Shown here one piece after another: positions 26,621 to 35,551 of a stretch of 64,000 nt of DNA (its first letter is position 1; each line of letters opens with the position of its first letter). The position numbers and the translations under genes were made by a program. The notes beneath the pieces are model-generated. The model was given only the letters and a program-made list of their open reading frames with translations, was not told the origin of the DNA and searched no databases. This stretch comes from Clostridiales bacterium 1_7_47FAA (GTDB lineage: Bacteria > Bacillota > Clostridia > Lachnospirales > Lachnospiraceae): positions 221,318-285,317 of the forward strand of contig DS990260.1 in assembly GCA_000155435.1 (NCBI GenBank), given 5' to 3'.

Positions 26621-27082
26621 CTAATCCCATCCCTGTCCCACTGACTGCGGGCGCTTTCCCTCCGGCCCGATGTAGGTGGAGCCGTCAAAGGCCAGAATCA
26701 GCAGGAAGATGGGATTCAGCAGGATAAGGCCGATTGCGAATCCTGCTCCGTGTCCAAAGGACATGGACATCTTGACACAGGCAATGATGTTCATCACAAT
26801 CGTCCCGATGGATGCGGCATAATACAGGAACAGCATCCCGCCCACATTCTCAAGGATGGCCGTGACAACGGCAAATGCCATGAACACGGCAAACATCTTC
26901 GTATTCCAGACCAGCTTATATTCGGTATAGGTGCTGTAGATGGGAATCAAGGCTTTCCAGCCCGGCTCCCCTGCCTTGTTGAATATCATCCAGTAGGCAA
27001 GGATGTAGATGATGAGCAGGACCACACCTATAAAGAACAGTAAAACCCCAAAACCCAGAAGCAGCATGACCAGTTCTTCCAT
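26621..27082 (-). CDS. DUF5684-like small membrane protein
   Basis: A 153-residue protein with about four hydrophobic segments (residues 5-32, 60-83, 85-105 and 115-130). The segment IFNKAGEPGWKALIPIYSTYTEYKLVW is the hallmark of the DUF5684 family, often seen near signal-peptidase-like genes. Function unknown. It sits between a VOC protein (12-base gap) and the GNAT gene, in one probable operon. Confidence 0.8.
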   Translation of the reverse strand: MEELVMLLLGFGVLLFFIGVVLLIIYILAYWMIFNKAGEPGWKALIPIYSTYTEYKLVWNTKMFAVFMAFAVVTAILENVGGMLFLYYAASIGTIVMNIIACVKMSMSFGHGAGFAIGLILLNPIFLLILAFDGSTYIGPEGKRPQSVGQGWD

Positions 27083-27093
27083 TGTATCTCCTC

Positions 27094-27462
27094 CTATCCT
27101 CTGGCTGGGACAATCTCAAGCCAGTAGCCGTCTGGATCCGTGATGAAATAAATACCCATGCCAGGGTTTTCATAGCAGATGCATCCCATCTCTTCATGAT
27201 GCTTGTGGATATCATCAAAGTCATCCACGTGGAACGCCAGATGGAATTCACATTCCCCCAGGTTGTAGGCTTCGGTCCTGTCCCTTAACCAGGTCAGTTC
27301 AAGGGTGAAGTCAGTTTTACCGTCACCCAGGTACACCAGCTTAAAGGATCCGTCAGAAGCTTCTTTTTCCCTTACCGGCACCAGTCCCAGGGCTTCCTTA
27401 TAAAAAGCAAGGCTCTTATCCAGGTTCAGTACATTAAAATTAAAATGGTTAAATGTTATCAT
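27094..27462 (-). CDS. VOC family protein, lactoylglutathione-lyase-like
   Basis: A 122-residue single vicinal-oxygen-chelate domain pair: FNHFNFNVLNLDKSLAFYKEALGL, then HLAFHVDDFDDIHKHHEEMG and FITDPDGYWLEI. The likely metal ligands (His near residue 6, Glu in LTLELTW-like strand, His in HLAFHVDD, Glu in WLEI) are present, so it may be a glyoxalase I. Firmicutes without glutathione may use another thiol. First gene of a small three-gene run. Confidence 0.87.
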   Translation of the reverse strand: MITFNHFNFNVLNLDKSLAFYKEALGLVPVREKEASDGSFKLVYLGDGKTDFTLELTWLRDRTEAYNLGECEFHLAFHVDDFDDIHKHHEEMGCICYENPGMGIYFITDPDGYWLEIVPARG

Positions 27463-27545
27463 AGAATTCCCTCCTTATCGTGAAATAGTAAATCCGCATT
27501 GACACGTTGTTATTATAGCACATGGTTACCTGAATTACCATATGC

Positions 27546-27584
27546 AGGAAAAAAGCAGACCGGCTCCACATATATGGGCCGGTC
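27546..27584 (-). terminator. Terminator after serS
   Basis: Minus strand GACCGGC and GCCGGTC pair around ATATATG, followed by TGCTTTTTTCC. It lies about 40 bases beyond the serS stop. Confidence 0.85.
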
Positions 27585-27624
27585 AGGCTGGTTCATATGA
27601 AATCCGTCAGGCGGAAACCACCCA

Positions 27625-28914
27625 TCACTTCTTTGGGACCATGACTTCCATTCCGCCCATGTAGGGACGCAGCGCCTCCGGAATCTTCACGCTGCCGTCA
27701 GCCTGCAGGTTGTTCTCCAGGAAGGCAATCAGCATACGCGGCGGTGCAACCACGGTATTGTTCAGGGTGTGGGCCAGGTACTTGCTTCCATCCTCTCCCT
27801 GTACACGGATCTTCAGGCGGCGGGCCTGGGCATCCCCAAGGTTGGAACAGCTTCCCACCTCAAAGTACTTCTTCTGTCTCGGGGACCATGCCTCCACGTC
27901 CACGGACTTAACCTTAAGGTCGGCCAGGTCGCCGGAACAGCACTCCAGGGTACGTACCGGGATATCCAGGGTCCGGAACAGGTCAACGGTGTTCTGCCAC
28001 AGCCTGTCGTACCACATGGGGCTTTCCTCCGGCTTGCAGACAACAATCATCTCCTGCTTCTCAAACTGATGGATACGGTAAACGCCCCTCTCCTCAATGC
28101 CATGGGCACCCTTCTCCTTGCGGAAGCATGGGGAGTAGCTGGTCAGGGTCTGGGGAAGCTGGGCTTCCGGCGTGATTGTATCGATGAATTTACCAATCAT
28201 GGAGTGTTCGCTGGTACCAATCAGATACAGGTCCTCACCCTCAATCTTGTACATCATGGCGTCCATCTCCGCAAAGCTCATGACGCCGGTCACAACGTTG
28301 CTGCGGATCATGAAAGGCGGCACACAGTAGGTGAATCCACGGTTAATCATGAAATCCCTTGCATAGGAAATGACAGAGGAATGAAGCCGTGCAATATCGC
28401 CCATCAGATAATAGAATCCGTTGCCTGCAACCCTTCTTGCAGCGTCCAGGTCAATGCCCTCAAAGCGCTCCATGATCTCGGTGTGGTATGGGATCTCAAA
28501 ATCAGGAACCGCTGGTTCCCCAAAACGCTCCACCTCCACGTTCTCGCTGTCATCCTTTCCAATGGGGACGCTGGGGTCGATGATGTTGGGGATGGTCATC
28601 ATGATCTTCATGATTTTCTCAGACAGTTCCCCTTCCTTTGCCTCCAGTTCGGCCAGACGGGTGGAGTTGGCGCTTACCTGGGCCTTGACGGACTCAGCCT
28701 CCTCCTTCTTCCCCTGTGCCATCAGCTTCCCAATCTCCTTGGACAGTTTGTTACGGCTGGCACGCAGGTCGTCTGCTTCCTTCTGGGTGACGCGGTTTTC
28801 TGCATCCAATGCAATCACTTCGTCCACCAGCGCCAATTTGCCCTCCTGGAATTTATTTTTAATGTTCTGTTTGACGATGTCCGGGTTTTCTCTTACAAAC
28901 TTCAAATCTAACAT
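27625..28914 (-). CDS. serS: Serine--tRNA ligase
   Basis: Charges tRNA-Ser (and the Sec tRNA where present). The 429-residue class II synthetase has the N-terminal coiled-coil tRNA-binding arm (about residues 30-105), motif 2 (SPCFRKEKGAHGIEERGVYRIHQFEKQEM region) and motif 3 (LNNTVVAPPRMLIAFLENN). Length is normal and the ATG at 28914 follows AGGAGG. It stands alone. No T-box is visible in the short leader, unlike many Firmicute synthetase genes. Confidence 0.97.
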   Translation of the reverse strand: MLDLKFVRENPDIVKQNIKNKFQEGKLALVDEVIALDAENRVTQKEADDLRASRNKLSKEIGKLMAQGKKEEAESVKAQVSANSTRLAELEAKEGELSEKIMKIMMTIPNIIDPSVPIGKDDSENVEVERFGEPAVPDFEIPYHTEIMERFEGIDLDAARRVAGNGFYYLMGDIARLHSSVISYARDFMINRGFTYCVPPFMIRSNVVTGVMSFAEMDAMMYKIEGEDLYLIGTSEHSMIGKFIDTITPEAQLPQTLTSYSPCFRKEKGAHGIEERGVYRIHQFEKQEMIVVCKPEESPMWYDRLWQNTVDLFRTLDIPVRTLECCSGDLADLKVKSVDVEAWSPRQKKYFEVGSCSNLGDAQARRLKIRVQGEDGSKYLAHTLNNTVVAPPRMLIAFLENNLQADGSVKIPEALRPYMGGMEVMVPKK

Positions 28915-28993
28915 GGTATTCCTCCTGGGTTTCCTTGATGTAATGCCTCTTATTGCCTTCCATTAAAAGACAGGCATTCCTGTACTGTTACAA

Positions 28994-29022
28994 AGTATAT
29001 AACATTTTCCAGGGAAATAAAA
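28994..29022 (-). promoter_or_regulatory. Possible promoter of serS
   Basis: Minus strand TATACT (28999-28994) is a good -10, but the -35 at 17 bases, TTTTAT, is poor. The roughly 75-base leader contains AATGCCT/AGGCATT able to pair. Confidence 0.4.
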
Positions 29023-29058
29023 GCCCCTTTTTACTGATTTTTAGTGCATCCCATGACA

Positions 29059-30681
29059 TCAGCCCTGTTTCGCATAACAGCATACGCCGTCCACATAGGT
29101 GGCCTCCACCTGAATCCGGGCCAGTTCATTGGCAGGCACATCAAAGGGGTTAGCGTCCAGTACCACGAAGTCCGCGGCCAAGCCCGGCGCAATCCGGCCT
29201 TTTTCATTTTCCTCAAAGGAAGCATGGGCGCCTTCGATTGTAAAAGAATCAAGGGCCTGCTTAACGCTCATGGCCTGTTCCATGAGATACGGTCCCACAT
29301 GGTCCTTTACCGTTGTCCTGGTCACCGCACACTGGATGCCCTTCATCACATCCGGCAGTTCCACCGGACAGTCGGAGCCATTGGATGCATGGGTTGTCTC
29401 ATACAGGGTCTTAAAGTTATAGCTGGATGCGGCCCTCTCCTTCCCGATGCGCTCTTCCACGATATGGATATCGTAATCCAGGAAAATGGACTGGATATAG
29501 GCGTGCAGGGACAGCTCCTCAAATTTCCTTAACTGGTCCGGCCTTGTTATCTGACAGTGGACGATACCGTGGCGGTGGTCCGGCCTTGGGCACTCTGAAA
29601 GGGCTTTTTCGTATGCAGCCAGTATGTCATCCAGTATCCCGTCGCCGATGGCATGGATGGCCACCTGCATCCCATGGGAGTTGGCATACCCGGCCATCTC
29701 CTCAAACTGTTCCCTGGTAAATATAGGGATACCGCAGGTAGACGGGTCATCGGTATAGGGGCTGCTTAAGTATGCGCTCCTGGCGCCCAATGAGCCGTCC
29801 CCCAGCATTTTTAATGGTCCAATCTTAAACCACGGGGTTCCCCATCCGGTATTATACCCTTTTTCCAGAAATCCTTTCAGGTCTTTTAAGGTTGTGAACT
29901 GGGACTGCTCATATACCCTGACCGTCATGCGGCCTTCTGCCTCCAGTTCCCTGTATGCTTCCAATACCCGCTCATAGGGCACATTGTTAAAGGCCAGCAG
30001 GTCATCGGTCTGGGAAGAAGTGACCCCGTAGCGGTTCAGGGCGCGGGATGCGGCGAGGATCATTTCCTTGATATCCTCCTTGTCCGGCTCCGGCAGGCGG
30101 CTGTATATCAGATCCATTGCGTTCTCACGGAAAATGCCGTTTGGTCCTCCATCCGCATCCACCTCGAACCGTCCGCCATCCACCTGGGGCGTGTCCTTTG
30201 TGATTCCGGTAAGTTCCAGGGCCTTGGTGTTGACCACGCATGCATGGCCGCAGGTCCTGGTCAGGCAGATGGGGTGGTCCTCTGATATTTCATCCAGGTC
30301 ATGACGGTCTGGGAAACGCCTGCCGTCCTCAAAGTAATCATGGTTCCATCCCCGGCCCTTGACCCAGGTTCCCGGCCTGATGTTATTTTCAAGGATGAAA
30401 TCCTTCATATATTCCTTCATGGCGCCCATGGATGAAGTGTGGGCAGACAGATCCGCCATGCGCAGCGCATTGCCGTAGTTCAGGAGATGCATGTGGGAAT
30501 CATTGAATCCGGCGCAGACAAAACGGCCGTCCAGCTCCCTTACCTCATCCCCTTCCTCCTTAAAGGCCATGGCGCCTTCATTGGTCCCGGCGTATACGAA
30601 CCGGTTCCCTTCTGTCACAAAGGCCTCACACAGGGGAAGTTCCCCTGTGTACACGGCCCCGTTCCGGTATATTATCCTCAT
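29059..30681 (-). CDS. YtcJ-like metal-dependent amidohydrolase
   Basis: A 540-residue amidohydrolase of the COG1574/YtcJ family: N-terminal and C-terminal beta-sandwich strands around a TIM barrel, with the metal-binding His-x-His in FNDSHMHLLN, QVAIHAIGDG, HCQI and SNGSDCPV. Members hydrolyse amide or formamide bonds, and most substrates are unknown. It starts 11 bases after the AGCS symporter stop and so lies under the lysine riboswitch. That suggests a lysine-related substrate, for example an acyl-lysine or lactam; this is inference. Confidence 0.88.
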   Translation of the reverse strand: MRIIYRNGAVYTGELPLCEAFVTEGNRFVYAGTNEGAMAFKEEGDEVRELDGRFVCAGFNDSHMHLLNYGNALRMADLSAHTSSMGAMKEYMKDFILENNIRPGTWVKGRGWNHDYFEDGRRFPDRHDLDEISEDHPICLTRTCGHACVVNTKALELTGITKDTPQVDGGRFEVDADGGPNGIFRENAMDLIYSRLPEPDKEDIKEMILAASRALNRYGVTSSQTDDLLAFNNVPYERVLEAYRELEAEGRMTVRVYEQSQFTTLKDLKGFLEKGYNTGWGTPWFKIGPLKMLGDGSLGARSAYLSSPYTDDPSTCGIPIFTREQFEEMAGYANSHGMQVAIHAIGDGILDDILAAYEKALSECPRPDHRHGIVHCQITRPDQLRKFEELSLHAYIQSIFLDYDIHIVEERIGKERAASSYNFKTLYETTHASNGSDCPVELPDVMKGIQCAVTRTTVKDHVGPYLMEQAMSVKQALDSFTIEGAHASFEENEKGRIAPGLAADFVVLDANPFDVPANELARIQVEATYVDGVCCYAKQG

Positions 30682-30692
30682 TATGTGTCTCC

Positions 30693-32156
30693 TTATTCTG
30701 TCTTTTCCAGTTTCTTCTTATCCTCATAGAACAGGGGGATATCCTCATCCAGGGTTCCGATGCCCATGTAGCGGGCCTTATAATCCTTTAACAGCTTGAA
30801 GTAGGTGCCGGACAGGATCAGCACGACAAACACGTTGATAAAGGTAGGGATGCCGCTTGTGATATCCACCAGGGTCCAGATGCTCAGGTCCCCGACGTTA
30901 ATCAGGTACAGGGTAAGGAGGAACGGCGGCAGGGCGTAAAAATACTTGAACAGCATAAGCAGCCATTTCTTCAGCACCGGATGGTCCTTGGCCAGGTGGC
31001 GCAGGGTAACCTCATAGTACACATACCAGCCCCCGGAAGTGGTAACGGAGAAAATGACCATGGTGGCTGTCATGAACACGGTCCCGAATGTTCCCAGGCT
31101 GTGCTGGAACACATTGAGGGCCAGGGTCGCATTGGTTGCGCCGGAGGTCCATTCCCCTGTGATCAGTACGCTGAGGGCCGTGATGGTACATACGATGAAG
31201 GTATCCACAAAAACCTCAAAGGAACCCCAAAGCCCCTGCTCCACCGGATGCCTGGTCTTGCTGGAAGCGTGTACCATGGGGCTGGTACCCCAGCCGGCTT
31301 CGTTGGAGTATACGCTTCTCTGCATGCCTGTGGCAATGGCCTTTGACACGGTAACGCCTGCAAATCCGCCCATGGCAGCGGTTCCTGTAAAGGCATTGGT
31401 GAAAATGGAGGCAATGGTGGGAACCAGGTTCCCGATGTTAAGGATGATGATTAAGATACCGAACAGCATGTAGCCAAGGCTCATCACAGGCACCAGCTTG
31501 ACGAAGATCTTGCTCAGGTTCTTAACGCCCCTCCAGATCAGGGCATAGATGAAAATGACCAGCATCAGGGAGGCCAGCTCCTGCTTTACCCCGAAGGACT
31601 GCGCCAGCACCTCGGAGGTGGTAAAATTAGATGCGCTGATGAAAAAGGTGGAAAAGATGCCAAGGCCGAATATAAATGCCAGCGGAAGCCACTTCTTTCC
31701 CCAATGGCGCTCCTCCCCAAGCCCGTACTCCATATAGTAGGTGGGTCCGCCGTAAGGGTTGCCCTCCTCGTCGGTGCGGCGGTAATAAACAGCCAGGGTA
31801 ACCTCAACCTGCTTAATCAGCATGCCCATGAAGGCGGTAAGCCACATCCACAGCACGGCGCCCGGTCCGCCGGTGGTGACAGCGGTTGCCACGCCTGCAA
31901 TGTTGCCAAAGCCCACGGAACCGCCTACCGCGGTGGCAATGGCCTCATAAGGGCTTAAAAGTCCCTTATCGTTTTCATCCTGCACATGGTCCTTGCGCAG
32001 GATGCAGCCCAGGGTGCGCTTAAAGATGTAACCCAGATGGCACACCTGGAAAAACCTGGACCGCACCGTGACGTAAACACCGGTAATGATAATCAGTGCG
32101 ATTAATGGCGGCCCCCATATGATCTCACCGTTGAGCCAGTTTAAAAAATCTGTCAT
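30693..32156 (-). CDS. AGCS family sodium:amino acid symporter, probably for lysine
   Basis: A 487-residue transporter of the alanine/glycine:cation symporter family, with about 11 membrane helices. Marks are GSVGFGNIAGVATAVTTGGPGAVLWMW, GGPTYYMEYGL and SNEAGWGTSPMVHA. The start MTDFLNWLNGEIIWGPP and GGGGG-containing ribosome binding site fix the ATG at 32156. The family name implies alanine or glycine, but the leader is an L-box (lysine) riboswitch with a terminator, so lysine is the more likely substrate. The amidohydrolase follows 11 bases downstream. Confidence 0.93.
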   Translation of the reverse strand: MTDFLNWLNGEIIWGPPLIALIIITGVYVTVRSRFFQVCHLGYIFKRTLGCILRKDHVQDENDKGLLSPYEAIATAVGGSVGFGNIAGVATAVTTGGPGAVLWMWLTAFMGMLIKQVEVTLAVYYRRTDEEGNPYGGPTYYMEYGLGEERHWGKKWLPLAFIFGLGIFSTFFISASNFTTSEVLAQSFGVKQELASLMLVIFIYALIWRGVKNLSKIFVKLVPVMSLGYMLFGILIIILNIGNLVPTIASIFTNAFTGTAAMGGFAGVTVSKAIATGMQRSVYSNEAGWGTSPMVHASSKTRHPVEQGLWGSFEVFVDTFIVCTITALSVLITGEWTSGATNATLALNVFQHSLGTFGTVFMTATMVIFSVTTSGGWYVYYEVTLRHLAKDHPVLKKWLLMLFKYFYALPPFLLTLYLINVGDLSIWTLVDITSGIPTFINVFVVLILSGTYFKLLKDYKARYMGIGTLDEDIPLFYEDKKKLEKTE

Positions 32157-32208
32157 TTGTTGAATCCCCCTTGTCTTTAGTCTGGATGCTGATGTGGATT
32201 TTCGGCAA

Positions 32209-32237
32209 AGAAAAAGCAACAGCCAAGGCCATTGCTT
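32209..32237 (-). terminator. Riboswitch terminator before the AGCS gene
   Basis: Minus strand AGCAATGGCC and GGCTGTTGCT form a 10-pair stem with two G-T pairs and a two-base loop, followed by TTTTTC. It lies about 50 bases before the AGCS start, downstream of the lysine aptamer, as in transcription-attenuating riboswitches. Confidence 0.85.
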
Positions 32238-32265
32238 CCATATCCGGTATCCTCTGACGGAACCA

Positions 32266-32468
32266 ACCAATAGCGCCACCACTTTGATTAAGTGAGAGTA
32301 CACAGCCTGTTAGACTGTATCCCAACACATCCCGCCGGCAGACGGAACCTGTTTCGGCGGAAAACCCTTTTCCCGTACGCCCGGCCTGCCGGCCGTGGAA
32401 CGTATGCATACGCTCCTGACTTATGTCGTGTACAGGTACTGATGTTTACCGCGCCTCTATCGCATCCT
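32266..32468 (-). ncRNA. Lysine riboswitch (L-box)
   Basis: Minus strand, in order: GATAGAGGCGCG at the 5' side, an AGTA turn, a long stem, CCGCCGAAACAGG, a GCCGG arm, ACTCTCAC and a closing GGTGGCGCTATT that pairs with the start to make P1. These match the L-box core (AGAGGtGCG, GCCGAA, ACTGTCA, GAGTGCTA), with one change in the ACTGTCA element. Lysine binding should promote the terminator at 32209-32237 and shut off the AGCS-amidohydrolase operon. Confidence 0.83.
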
Positions 32469-32490
32469 ATTTTATTAACGATTCATTAAC

Positions 32491-32519
32491 ATCATACTAT
32501 CAGAAGCCGGAACTGTCAA
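32491..32519 (-). promoter_or_regulatory. Promoter of the lysine-riboswitch operon
   Basis: Minus strand TTGACA (32519-32514), exactly 17 bases, TATGAT (32496-32491): a near-consensus promoter starting transcription about 20 bases before the aptamer. It overlaps the end of the pyridoxal kinase gene by a few bases. Confidence 0.85.
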
Positions 32520-33382
32520 CATTTTTCGCTTTCATGTCTGCTGCTGACCGCATGTATCAGCACATCCATCACTTCCTCAAAGCACACCCCGTTGGCCGTG
32601 GGAATGTTTAATTCCTCGGAACGCCTGATGCACTGCTTGACAAAGGAGGCTGCCAGACGTACCCCTTCCTCAAGCTTCCATCCCCTGACGGCTGCCGCTG
32701 CCACCACGGAGGAAAACACATCCCCGGTTCCCGGCCTTTCCTGGCCCACCCGGATTGTCTTTGGGAATGAAATCTCCCGTTCCCCTTCCGCCACCACATT
32801 CACAAGATAGCCGCCCTGGTTCACGCCGGTTATGACCACGGAGCCTGGTCCCATGGCCTGGATATCCCTTGCCATCTCCTTTAGTTCCTCCCTTGTCCAG
32901 CCCTTTTTGCGGAAGGGCCTGTCCGTCAGGATACAGGCTTCGGTCAGGTTGGGGGTGACGATGCTCCCCATGGATACCAGGGCCTTCATGCGCCTGCACA
33001 TGGCCTGGGTATAGGTGGCATAGGTCTCCCCGTGGTCGCCCATGATGGGGTCGATGATGATTTTTGTGTCCTCATGGCCAAAATCACGGATCATATCCAT
33101 CACTATCCCAATCTGGTCCTCCGAGCCCAGGAACCCGCTGACAATCCCGTCAAAGGACAGATCCAGCTCTTTCCATTTTTCAATATATGCCGGCATCTTC
33201 CCGGTATAATCGTCAAAGAAATAGACCGGGAAACCGGTATGGTTGGAAAGGATGGAGGTGGGGATGGGACAGCACTGCACCTTCATGGCGGATATGATGG
33301 GGATAGCCACTGTCAGGGAACAGCGGCCATATCCGGATAAATCGTTTATCATTGCAATCTTCTTTTGACGGTATCCACTCAT
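32516..33382 (-). CDS. Pyridoxal/pyridoxine kinase
   Basis: Phosphorylates vitamin B6 vitamers in the salvage route to PLP. The 288-residue ribokinase-fold product has INDLSGYGRCSLTVAIPIISAM, the lid DDYTG, DPIMGDHG, TPNLTEA and the catalytic GTGDVFSS near residue 220. Length and order match PdxY/PdxK-type enzymes. It follows an ECF transporter S component by 13 bases, which fits B6 uptake and trapping. Confidence 0.9.
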   Translation of the reverse strand: MSGYRQKKIAMINDLSGYGRCSLTVAIPIISAMKVQCCPIPTSILSNHTGFPVYFFDDYTGKMPAYIEKWKELDLSFDGIVSGFLGSEDQIGIVMDMIRDFGHEDTKIIIDPIMGDHGETYATYTQAMCRRMKALVSMGSIVTPNLTEACILTDRPFRKKGWTREELKEMARDIQAMGPGSVVITGVNQGGYLVNVVAEGEREISFPKTIRVGQERPGTGDVFSSVVAAAAVRGWKLEEGVRLAASFVKQCIRRSEELNIPTANGVCFEEVMDVLIHAVSSRHESEKC

Positions 33383-33395
33383 ATATATCTCCTAA

Positions 33396-34016
33396 CTATC
33401 GTAGCCTGTCAAACAGTCCGGCCCGTATGAGGGCGCTGCGAAGGGGCATGTAGATTGCCACGGAAACAAGGGTGGAGGTCACGGCATTGATGGAGGTGCT
33501 GGTAATGTTCCATGCCAGCACCAGCTGGGCCGCGGGCTTCCCCAGTATCAGCAGCTTGTAAAAATATCCCACCATGGGGTCAAATACCACGTTGAACAGC
33601 AGTCCGCACACAGCCGCAGCCAGTACATAGCGGAATACCTTCTTCTTATCACTGATTTCGTTAATCCTGCCAAGCTTGTGGGCCACCAGGCCGGTTATCA
33701 GGCCGATGCACAGCTTGAGGATGAATGTCTTGGGCGCATATACCACATAGACCGGGTCAAACAGGTCACCGATGGTCATGCCGATGGCTCCGCCCAGGCC
33801 GCCGTAAAAACCGCCTAACACAAGGGCGCCCAGCACACACACCGCATTGCCCAGATGAATGGACGTGGCGTCCCCGCCCGGAAGGGTAATCTTAATCTGC
33901 AAAAAGGTAAATACAACATAGGACATGGCTGCAAACAGCCCTGTCAGCGCCAGCTTATATAGATGCTTATCCTCCGCCCCCGCATATCCCCTGGCTGTTA
34001 TCTGGTTCACTTTCAT
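33396..34016 (-). CDS. ECF transporter S component, probable vitamin B6-type
   Basis: A 206-residue membrane protein with about six helices. The motif KLALTGLFAAMSYVVFTFLQIKI, the Gly-rich LGGFYGGLGGAIGMTIGDLFDP and a basic amphipathic C-terminus are typical of S components that capture a vitamin for a shared EcfAAT module. No T or A subunits are nearby, consistent with group II ECF systems. Pairing with pyridoxal kinase suggests a B6 vitamer (a PdxU-like role); this is context inference. Confidence 0.85.
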   Translation of the reverse strand: MKVNQITARGYAGAEDKHLYKLALTGLFAAMSYVVFTFLQIKITLPGGDATSIHLGNAVCVLGALVLGGFYGGLGGAIGMTIGDLFDPVYVVYAPKTFILKLCIGLITGLVAHKLGRINEISDKKKVFRYVLAAAVCGLLFNVVFDPMVGYFYKLLILGKPAAQLVLAWNITSTSINAVTSTLVSVAIYMPLRSALIRAGLFDRLR

Positions 34017-34171
34017 ACTCTTTCACTCCTTGGACCGCACTGCGGTTTATTTTTATGATGATTCAATCCATGGACTTCATGGTCCATATCTTATCACCGG
34101 AGTGGAGTGTTATAAATATCCAGTTTTATGCTTTTTAACCAGTCCAGTTCTGTCAGGGCATGGATACCGTC

Positions 34172-34822
34172 TCAGTCATGGGATTCCACCACAATCAGCA
34201 CGCCGTCCGTAAAGCTGATGGTGCCTTCCTCCCCGGTCAGCTCATTGCTGATGCACAGGCTGGTACCGATTTCAATATCCTTGTCGGAAAGAGGATATTT
34301 GAATCCGGTCAGCGTGATGCCGTCCACATGTTCGGTCAACGGAAGGAAGGAAACGTATCTGCCCCACAGCCCGCTGCTCCTGAAGGTATGATAACCATCA
34401 ATCAGGTATATCCGGTTCTGGCTGTCCAGGATATAGGCCTCTATCCCTTTCTGGAGGCAGGGGAACAGCAGGTGGATATTGCCCAGCATGTGGTCCATGC
34501 GCCCGCCTGTGGCCCCCAGTATCACTATCTGGGTACAGCCCGTGGCCTGGGCCTTCAAAAGCGCCAGTTCGGTGTCGGTCTCGTCCTTTTCCGGCTGGTG
34601 GGTATCCCAGATAATGTGTTCCTTCTGTCTGTAATATTCAAGTATACCGGGCTTCACCGTGTCAAAGTCCCCGACAATCATGTCCGGTTCCAGCCCCAGG
34701 GCCTTTACGGCCTCCAGCCCGGCGTCCACCGCGATTATTTTATCAAAATGTTCCTGTTCCAAAAAAGAGCCGGCGAAAGCCAGGTCCAGTTTTCCGCCGG
34801 TAATGATCAGACATCGTTTCAT
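34172..34822 (-). CDS. thiN: Thiamine pyrophosphokinase
   Basis: Converts thiamine to TPP with ATP. The 216-residue product has IAVDAGLEAVKALGLEPDMIVGDFDTV, ELALLKA in the DETDTELALLKA segment, LGATGGRMDHMLGN and a C-terminal beta domain that includes GYTLTGFKYPL-like ITLTGFKYPLSD. Length is normal. Last gene of the priA-to-thiN operon, 64 bases after rpe, an order conserved in many Firmicutes. Confidence 0.94.
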   Translation of the reverse strand: MKRCLIITGGKLDLAFAGSFLEQEHFDKIIAVDAGLEAVKALGLEPDMIVGDFDTVKPGILEYYRQKEHIIWDTHQPEKDETDTELALLKAQATGCTQIVILGATGGRMDHMLGNIHLLFPCLQKGIEAYILDSQNRIYLIDGYHTFRSSGLWGRYVSFLPLTEHVDGITLTGFKYPLSDKDIEIGTSLCISNELTGEEGTISFTDGVLIVVESHD

Positions 34823-34886
34823 ATCACTTATTCCTTACTTGGTCAATCATACTTGATTCATCCATTGTCCGGGTTCCTGCAAAGGC

Positions 34887-35549
34887 TCATTCCATGGAGC
34901 TGAATATCTCCAGGAACTCCTTTGTCCTTGCAGCCGCATCACCGCCAAACACAGCGGAACCAGCCACAAACACATTGGCGCCCGCATCCATGATTTCCTT
35001 CACATTGCGGGCGCTGACGCCTCCGTCCACCTGGATATCCACAGGAAGTCCCAGCTGGTCAATCCTGGCCCTGAGCCCCCTTACCTTGTCAAGGGTGTAG
35101 GGAATGAATTTCTGGCCGCCAAAGCCCGGGTTCACGGTCATGATAAGCACCATGTCCAGCTGGTCAAGGATACAGTCCAGCGCCTGGATGGGCGTGGCAG
35201 GGTTCAGGGCAACGCCTGCCTTTAAGCCCAGCTCCTTAATCTGGTTCACCACACGGTCCAGATGGGTACAGGCCTCGGCATGGACCGTGATGATATCCGC
35301 CCCGCAGGCCTTCATATCCTCCACATACCGTCCCGGCTCCTCAACCATCATATGGACGTCAAAAACAGCGTCCGTGCAGGAACGCAGGCTCTTGATGACC
35401 GGCATCCCAAAGGAAATGCTGGGCACAAAAGCCCCGTCCATCACATCCAGATGGATGTATTCGGCCCCTGCCTGGGCCACGGTCCTGACCTGGGCGCCCA
35501 GGTTGCCAAAATCAGCCGCCAGGATTGACGGCGCCAATTTATAGTACAT
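34887..35549 (-). CDS. rpe: Ribulose-phosphate 3-epimerase
   Basis: Interconverts ribulose-5-P and xylulose-5-P in the pentose phosphate pathway. The 220-residue TIM-barrel product has LAPSILAADFGNLG, HLDVMDGAFVPSISFG, DVHMMVEEPGRY, MTVNPGFGGQKF and QVDGGV, with the metal ligands His, Asp and His. It starts 2 bases after rsgA, so it is tightly coupled. Confidence 0.97.
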   Translation of the reverse strand: MYYKLAPSILAADFGNLGAQVRTVAQAGAEYIHLDVMDGAFVPSISFGMPVIKSLRSCTDAVFDVHMMVEEPGRYVEDMKACGADIITVHAEACTHLDRVVNQIKELGLKAGVALNPATPIQALDCILDQLDMVLIMTVNPGFGGQKFIPYTLDKVRGLRARIDQLGLPVDIQVDGGVSARNVKEIMDAGANVFVAGSAVFGGDAAARTKEFLEIFSSME

Positions 35550-35551
35550 TG

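Noticed and set aside
27769-28911. Long open frame (380 codons) on the plus strand opposite serS
   Set aside because: serS on the other strand has full family motifs along its length. The antisense frame has no family resemblance and no ribosome binding site.
32266-32468. Glycine riboswitch before the AGCS gene
   Set aside because: Glycine aptamers are often found before AGCS genes, but the expected tandem glycine motifs are absent, while lysine-box elements occur in correct order.
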